Origin: a virus
DNA: 61,550 bases
Virus record (IMG/VR): IMGVR_UViG_3300027833_001904
Location: 1-61,550 of that record
Reading direction: 5' to 3' (one strand)
Shown here: positions 57,208-61,550 of the stretch, one piece after another
Numbering within the stretch: position 1 is the stretch's first letter
How the letters are laid out: each line of letters starts with the position of its first letter
Made by a program: the position numbers and the translations under genes
Notes under the pieces: model-generated
What the model was told of the DNA's origin: nothing
Databases searched by the model: none
Seen by the model: the letters and a program-made list of their open reading frames with translations, nothing else

Positions 57208-58551
57208 ATGAGCAAAGCATTGATACTTCTTTCTAGCAATAAGAACGAAGTTAAAAAGTTAGGTCTGGCAAAACATGCCGCACTAATTGACAAAGACGTA
57301 GATGTTGCATTTGCAAACAAAGACTACGACTACATTACACTAATTAATAAAGCACCAACAACACCACAAGAAGCACGTGACATTGGTGGGAATATGTTTA
57401 AGAAATATAAATCAAAAGCAACAGAAATTGTTTTTAATCTTCCTAGACTAGCTGATGTTAAAGAAGGTGCAGCATTGGCATCATACGAATTTACCAAATA
57501 TAAAACAAAGCCTGAAGAAAACACACTACAAGTAGAAGATGCAGGCATTAGTGCAAGTGTTCATTTTGCACGTGATTTAGTTACAGAGCCAGGCAATGCA
57601 TTATATCCTGAAGAATACGCACACCGTATTAATGAAACACTCACACCACATGGTGTTAGAGTGCGTGTAATTTATCAACGTGAACTAGAACGCATCGGCA
57701 TGGATATGCTGTTAAGTGTTGGACTAGGTAGTGAGAATAACAGTGCTGTGGTTATAATGGAATGGATGCATGGACTTGAAGGTGAACAACCAATTGCATT
57801 AGTAGGTAAAGGTGTTACATTTGACACAGGTGGTATTAGTTTAAAACCAGGTCGTAACATGGGCGATATGAAATATGACATGGGCGGTAGTGCCGCAGTT
57901 GTAGGAGCCATGCATGCTATTGCTGATAAAAAACTAAAGAAAAACGTAGTTGGTATTGTAGGACTAGTAGAGAACATGCCAGATGGTAAAGCAATTAAAC
58001 CAGGTGATGTTGTTAGATCACTAAGTGGACAATATGTTGAAAACTTAAACACTGATGCAGAAGGCAGACTTGTGCTTGGTGATATTTTAACATATGTGCA
58101 AAGTGAATACAATCCAGGTGCTATTATTGACCTTGCTACACTAACAGGAGCCATTGTTGCAACACTAGGCAATGAAATGGCAGGATTGTTTACTAACAGT
58201 GATGGATTAGAAAAAGCAATTATTGAAAATGGTGAGCTAGGTGGAGAAGGTTACTTCCGTATGCCAATGGGTAAAAACTGGGCTAAGATGATCGAATCAC
58301 CTATCGCTGATTTCCAAAACATTGGTGGTCCATATGGTGGCTCAACTACTGCCGCTGAATTCTTATACAAGTTTGTAGACAAGAAAACAGCATGGGCTCA
58401 TTTAGATATTGCAGGTATGTGTTGGTCTAAAAGTGGAAATGCAACAACACCAAAAGGCGCAGTCGGCTTCGGCGTAAAAACATTATTCAACTTTGTAGAC
58501 AACACAGAGAGTTATCAGTGGTTTGCAGTAGAAGAAAAAATGTCATACTAA
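57208..58551 (+). CDS. pepA: Leucyl aminopeptidase (M17, PepA-like)
   Basis: 447 residues. The catalytic C-domain is intact: LVGKGVTFDTGGISLKPG, DMKYDMGGSAAVVGAM, NTDAEGRLVLGD (family signature) and ATLTGA, giving both metal sites and the catalytic Lys/Arg. The N-domain is short. It removes N-terminal residues from peptides and would recycle Clp products to amino acids. GGAGA ribosome site. In E. coli PepA also binds DNA at xer sites, a role that cannot be judged here. Confidence 0.95.
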   Translation: MSKALILLSSNKNEVKKLGLAKHAALIDKDVDVAFANKDYDYITLINKAPTTPQEARDIGGNMFKKYKSKATEIVFNLPRLADVKEGAALASYEFTKYKTKPEENTLQVEDAGISASVHFARDLVTEPGNALYPEEYAHRINETLTPHGVRVRVIYQRELERIGMDMLLSVGLGSENNSAVVIMEWMHGLEGEQPIALVGKGVTFDTGGISLKPGRNMGDMKYDMGGSAAVVGAMHAIADKKLKKNVVGIVGLVENMPDGKAIKPGDVVRSLSGQYVENLNTDAEGRLVLGDILTYVQSEYNPGAIIDLATLTGAIVATLGNEMAGLFTNSDGLEKAIIENGELGGEGYFRMPMGKNWAKMIESPIADFQNIGGPYGGSTTAAEFLYKFVDKKTAWAHLDIAGMCWSKSGNATTPKGAVGFGVKTLFNFVDNTESYQWFAVEEKMSY

Positions 58552-58554
58552 AGG

Positions 58555-58583
58555 TTGACAACCAAGACATCTTATTGTATATT
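58555..58583 (+). promoter_or_regulatory. Conserved-core promoter, copy 4
   Basis: TTGACA-17-TATATT with the GGTTG-A-CAACC palindrome and ACCAAGACATCTT spacer. Drives the nuclease/methyltransferase pair. Confidence 0.9.
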
Positions 58584-58614
58584 GTATGTATAGGTTGTTA
58601 ATAAAGGACTGGTA

Positions 58615-59058
58615 ATGGATATCGTATATAACAAAAACTATAATTTTAAAATTAATGCAACGTTTGGAGATCTTCCTATTTCAGTATTAGAAGAAGTTCT
58701 CAAAGATGGACGTTTAGCAAGTCACTTTTTAGAACGTCAGTTGGAAGTATGGTTTCCAGAACTTACATTTGTAAATGCAAAAGGTTACGATCATGTTCGT
58801 AAAGGATCTGATATTTTGTATGACCAAAAATGTTTTACAAAAGGTGGACTTGGGTTTGCACCAAGTAAGATGTTAGGTGCAGGTCGTAAAATTAATATAG
58901 AAGAAGCACATGCACACGCAAATACAATTGATTACATTGCATGTGATATTACTGAATTTCCTAAAGTAGTTGTTCGCTTTGTAAAAGGAAGTGAACTTGT
59001 TAATAATTATCCAACATGTAAAGTTAAATATAATCAACGAGAGGAATTCTTTGCTTAA
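58615..59058 (+). CDS. Putative PD-(D/E)xK-type endonuclease
   Basis: 147 residues. GYDHVRKGSDILYDQKCFTKGG has the hydrophobic strand and D-x-K of restriction-type nuclease cores (ILYDQK), with a preceding acidic residue; the later IDYIACDITEFPKVVVRFV strand pair fits a small restriction fold. It overlaps a DNA methyltransferase by eight bases, so a restriction-modification-like pair is the natural reading. Specificity cannot be read from sequence. Confidence 0.55.
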   Translation: MDIVYNKNYNFKINATFGDLPISVLEEVLKDGRLASHFLERQLEVWFPELTFVNAKGYDHVRKGSDILYDQKCFTKGGLGFAPSKMLGAGRKINIEEAHAHANTIDYIACDITEFPKVVVRFVKGSELVNNYPTCKVKYNQREEFFA

Positions 59059-59992
59059 TATAATACACAATCAAGACTGTATAGAAGGTATGTTATCACT
59101 GCCAGCAGGCAGTGTTGATGTGGTAGTTACATCACCACCATATAACTTGGATATAAAATATGGAACATACAAAGATGACTTGCCACGTGATAGTTATCTC
59201 AAATGGTTAGATGATGTATTTGCAGGTGTAAAGCATTGTCTTAAAGATAATGGGCATTTCTTTCTTAATGTAGGGTATTCAAATATTGATCCATGGGTTG
59301 GTATGGACGTAGGTAATGTTGCTCGTAAGCATTTTGTTTTACAAAATAACTTTACATGGGTTAAAAGCATTTATGTAGATGGTAAAACAAGTGGACACTT
59401 TAAGCCAATAAACAGCAAAAGGTTTAGTAATCCAACATGGGAGCACTTGTTTCACTTTACAAAAGATGGTGCAGTAGAATGCGATAAACTAGCAATTGGT
59501 GTTCCATATGAATGGGATTGTAATATTGATAACAGTGGCAGAATGCGTGGACGTCTAGTTAAAAAGATGGGCTTTGATAACTTTAAGCACTTTGAAAAAA
59601 CAGCAACAGCAGAACAAATTAATGAACTACAAGTTGCACTGGCTGAAAAATTAGCAAATACACCAGAGCGTCCTACTACAAGAGATAGAGGAAATACTTG
59701 GTATATTCCATATGATACTATTGCTACTCGAGATAAACGTGGTAAACATCCGGCAACATTTCCAGTTGCATTAGTAGAGCAATGTATACAATTTACTGGT
59801 ATCAAAGATGGTGTATTACTTGATCCATTTATGGGTTCTGGCACATCAGCAATAGCATCAATAAATCAACAGTTTGATTATATAGGATATGACATAGATG
59901 TAGACTATATTGAATTTGCAAAACAACGAATAGATGCACAAGTTAAAGACATAAATCAACCAAAATATCAGCTATTTGATGCAGCTTTATAA
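59051..59992 (+). CDS. Beta-class DNA methyltransferase (TSPPY motif)
   Basis: 313 residues from the TTG at 59051, preceded by GAGAGG; a longer in-frame start at 58991 lies within the nuclease gene. VTSPPYNLDIKYG (motif IV) comes before DPFMGSGTSAIAS (motif I), the beta-class order. SPPY is often N4-cytosine but N6-adenine members exist. The alphaproteobacterial CcrM (GANTC) is of the same class. It may protect phage DNA or pair with the nuclease before it. Confidence 0.9.
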   Translation: MLNIIHNQDCIEGMLSLPAGSVDVVVTSPPYNLDIKYGTYKDDLPRDSYLKWLDDVFAGVKHCLKDNGHFFLNVGYSNIDPWVGMDVGNVARKHFVLQNNFTWVKSIYVDGKTSGHFKPINSKRFSNPTWEHLFHFTKDGAVECDKLAIGVPYEWDCNIDNSGRMRGRLVKKMGFDNFKHFEKTATAEQINELQVALAEKLANTPERPTTRDRGNTWYIPYDTIATRDKRGKHPATFPVALVEQCIQFTGIKDGVLLDPFMGSGTSAIASINQQFDYIGYDIDVDYIEFAKQRIDAQVKDINQPKYQLFDAAL

Positions 59993-60018
59993 TAAATTAA
60001 TTTAAAAAAACTTACAAA

Positions 60019-60041
60019 CCCTTGTTACGCAAGGGTTTTTT
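60019..60041 (+). terminator. Rho-independent terminator
   Basis: CCCTTG-TTACG-CAAGGG and six T; close copy of the 16978 terminator. Confidence 0.92.
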
Positions 60042-60055
60042 CTTGACTAAAAAGG

Positions 60056-60084
60056 TTGACAACCAAGACATCTTACTGTATACT
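60056..60084 (+). promoter_or_regulatory. Conserved-core promoter, copy 5
   Basis: TTGACA-17-TATACT with the same palindrome and spacer as the other four. Confidence 0.9.
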
Positions 60085-60116
60085 ATAAGTATATAAACAA
60101 TAAAGGAATGAACTAA

Positions 60117-60488
60117 ATGGCATATGTATCACAAGCAGACAAAAAAGAACTTGCACCAGCTATTAAAGATGTATTGAAAAAATACAAAATGAAAGCCAGC
60201 ATTAGTGTTAACAATCATTCAACACTAGCAGTTAACATCAAAGAAGGTGCAATTGACTTTACAGACAATTTTACACATGGAGATGGTTATATCCAAGTTA
60301 ACGAATATTGGATTAATGATCATTGGGCAGGTGTTAAGCGTGATTTCTTTAACGAACTACTAGCGGCAATGAAAGGCCCAAAGTATTTTAATGATGATGA
60401 TGCAATGACTGATTACTTTAGTCGTTCACACTATACTAGCATTAATGTTGGTAAGTGGAATAAGCCTTACAATTACACAGGAGCGTAA
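60117..60488 (+). CDS. Conserved-looking phage protein, 123 aa
   Basis: KKELAPAIKDVLKKYKMKASISVNNHSTLAVNIKEG then IQVNEYWIND, LLAAMKGPKYFNDDDAMTDYF and INVGKWNKPY is a pattern repeatedly found in unnamed proteins of large phages. An alpha/beta fold, no catalytic motif. The strong conserved promoter upstream suggests an early role. Confidence 0.75.
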   Translation: MAYVSQADKKELAPAIKDVLKKYKMKASISVNNHSTLAVNIKEGAIDFTDNFTHGDGYIQVNEYWINDHWAGVKRDFFNELLAAMKGPKYFNDDDAMTDYFSRSHYTSINVGKWNKPYNYTGA

Positions 60489-60489
60489 T

Positions 60490-60726
60490 ATGAAAAAGTT
60501 TACAATATTAATGAGTGTGTTTTGTTTAACAATTATCGGAGGTTCAGTGTTTGCTGATGAAAATAATCCGCCAGTAAAGATGAGCAAGAGTGAAATTTGT
60601 CATGCTACAGATAGTTCATCATACAAACGCACAAAAAACTTTACTGCATTTGATACATTAGAAGACTGTTTAGGTAATAGCGAAAAAGCACGTTTACCTA
60701 AAAACTATACACGAAAAGAAAGTTAA
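60490..60726 (+). CDS. Exported small protein with ICH/RTKN motif
   Basis: 78 residues from the ATG one base after the previous stop. Signal peptide about 1-22 (KKFTILMSVFCLTIIGGSVFADE). The mature part has MSKSEICHATDSSSYKRTKNFTAFDTLEDCL, a Cys-containing motif also seen fused to bacterial HNH nucleases. One likely disulfide. Periplasmic; function unknown. Confidence 0.7.
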   Translation: MKKFTILMSVFCLTIIGGSVFADENNPPVKMSKSEICHATDSSSYKRTKNFTAFDTLEDCLGNSEKARLPKNYTRKES

Positions 60727-60727
60727 T

Positions 60728-61462
60728 ATGAAGTTTACTGCAATTCTATTATCAACATTGTTGTCAGCAACACTTTCACATGCCGATGTTCTTAAAGAAC
60801 ACGTAATATCAACCGAAAAAATATTCAATATAGGGTCTGATATTATAGGCACCAATAATAAAAAAACCTTAGCAGAAGATTTTTACTATTTCAAAGCGAA
60901 CGAAAATTTAAATATTCATATTGATGTTCATTCAGATGACCTCCCTCTGATAGGTTTTGGGTTTAAAAACAATATCGAGTTTACTGAACTTAGAGCTGAG
61001 TCATTAAAGTCTTTTCTTCTTGATAATTTTAAAGATAATATTAATAGCATAACAATTTCAGGAAAAGGTGAATTTAATCCTATATGTCAAGATTATACTC
61101 CAGAATGTCGTTCTAAAAATCGTAGGGCAGTAATACAAATTTACAGAAAGGATAGGGGAGATATTAAAATGCCAGTGAAAGTTGCACCTGTAACAATTAG
61201 AAAAAACCAACCAAGAAAACTAAATGTCCCCCATATGATAGTTAGATGTGGCATGTATGTAAACGCAATGATTTTTGATGAAAGTGGTCCAAAATTACAA
61301 GATTTTTTAACTTCACAATTACGTGAAATGGGCGTAGGCAGAGATCATGAAGTTCAGATAAGAAAAGGAATGAGAAAAATTATTAAACAATCAGGGGTTA
61401 CATTTATTGAGCAAATGAACTTCCTATTTAACGATTGTAAAGCATTAGGATTAACAAAATAA
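60728..61462 (+). CDS. Exported OmpA-like protein
   Basis: 244 residues. Signal peptide about 1-19 (KFTAILLSTLLSATLSHAD). The middle has INIHVDVHSD-like strands, LRAESLKSFLLDNF and SKNRRAVIQIY, the helix and N-x-x-R-R-x-x-x strand of OmpA peptidoglycan-binding domains; the last 90 residues are unlike OmpA. CTT, TCT and AAA use is higher than in neighbours, a possible recent gain. It may hold the cell wall or block entry of other phages; both are inference. Confidence 0.65.
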   Translation: MKFTAILLSTLLSATLSHADVLKEHVISTEKIFNIGSDIIGTNNKKTLAEDFYYFKANENLNIHIDVHSDDLPLIGFGFKNNIEFTELRAESLKSFLLDNFKDNINSITISGKGEFNPICQDYTPECRSKNRRAVIQIYRKDRGDIKMPVKVAPVTIRKNQPRKLNVPHMIVRCGMYVNAMIFDESGPKLQDFLTSQLREMGVGRDHEVQIRKGMRKIIKQSGVTFIEQMNFLFNDCKALGLTK

Positions 61463-61550
61463 ATGACAAATAAAATTAAAGATCAACTATTCCTAGAAGC
61501 CTGTTTTTATATTAAGATGGGCGTTCTAGTTGATGTAGAAGATGCAAGTG
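61463..61550 (+). CDS. Start of an unknown gene (cut by window end)
   Basis: An ATG overlapping the previous stop region by context (TAA ATG), open to the last base. Begins MTNKIKDQLFLEACFYIKMG; too short to name. Confidence 0.5.
   Translation, partial: MTNKIKDQLFLEACFYIKMGVLVDVEDAS

Noticed and set aside
1-61550. CRISPR arrays, IS elements, integrase or attachment sites
   Set aside because: No regular direct repeats with spacers, no transposase or integrase motifs and no terminal inverted repeats were seen. The tRNA genes are complete and not duplicated, so no att scar is evident.

Overview
The window is a stretch of an AT-rich, T4-type tailed-phage genome. Virion and nucleotide-metabolism genes say phage: the ribonucleotide reductase small subunit end, glutaredoxin, a PAAR spike tip, repeat-rich tail fibres, PhoH, GH108 endolysin, spanin-like and holin-like genes, and T4-late-like ATAAATA promoter boxes. 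The host is probably a marine alphaproteobacterium, with a SAR11-type host a reasonable guess. The reasons are the low GC, the circularly permuted two-piece tmRNA typical of that class, and several DUF1127/DUF3563-like micro-genes. Host and phage identity are inference; nothing could be searched.

Layout. 0-3.4 kb: nrdB end, glutaredoxin, LSm-like protein, PAAR tip, large tail-associated protein, glycine-zipper envelope protein. 3.4-3.8 kb: tRNA-Thr, tRNA-Ala, terminator. 3.8-12.0 kb: ten-gene metabolic operon (methyltransferase, two ANL adenylating enzymes, B12-type radical SAM, two 2OG-Fe(II) oxygenases, sulfotransferase-like, GNAT-like, DUF6356-like, ferredoxin-NADP reductase-like). 12-20 kb: structured leader RNA, two radical SAM/SPASM genes, a SWIM protein, a eukaryote-type phosphomannomutase-like HAD protein, a MESH1-like (p)ppGpp hydrolase, a 2OG oxygenase. 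20-30 kb: ClpP, P-loop kinase, nuclease, membrane coiled-coil protein, ClpX, IF-3, ribosomal protein bS21, Hsp20, ClpS, cupin, cytidylyltransferase, exonuclease, GMP reductase. 30-37.7 kb: structured RNA plus micro-gene array, a degenerate T4-ligase homologue, a minus-strand operon with a radical SAM/SPASM enzyme split around a membrane ORF, a 2OG oxygenase, IscS, IscU, tmRNA, another radical SAM/SPASM gene. 37.7-41.6 kb: eight tRNAs, putative small RNAs, a methyltransferase, a nitroreductase-like gene. 41.6-50.7 kb: endolysin and holin candidate, SpeD-like protein, HAD phosphatase, PhoH, spanin-like pair, DnaJ, ClpA. 50.7-57.1 kb: tail-fibre and structural genes and small membrane proteins. 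57.2-61.5 kb: leucyl aminopeptidase, nuclease/DNA methyltransferase pair, periplasmic proteins.

How the genes may work together. (1) A nearly complete bacterial quality-control and proteolysis set is encoded: tmRNA with an ALAA-ending tag, ClpP with both unfoldases ClpX and ClpA, the ClpS adaptor, an M17 aminopeptidase, and DnaJ and Hsp20 chaperones. IF-3, bS21, ten tRNAs and an alarmone hydrolase could also redirect host translation. (2) Fe-S scaffold proteins IscS and IscU sit among five radical SAM enzymes and could supply their clusters; 2OG oxygenases recur beside the radical SAM genes. (3) Two promoter classes are visible. One is a sigma70-like class with 17-bp spacers, five copies of which share a near-identical core with a palindrome over the -35 box. 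The other is a late ATAAATA class; at seven or more sites this box lies exactly five nucleotides before an ATG, which predicts leaderless mRNAs, mostly for radical SAM genes.
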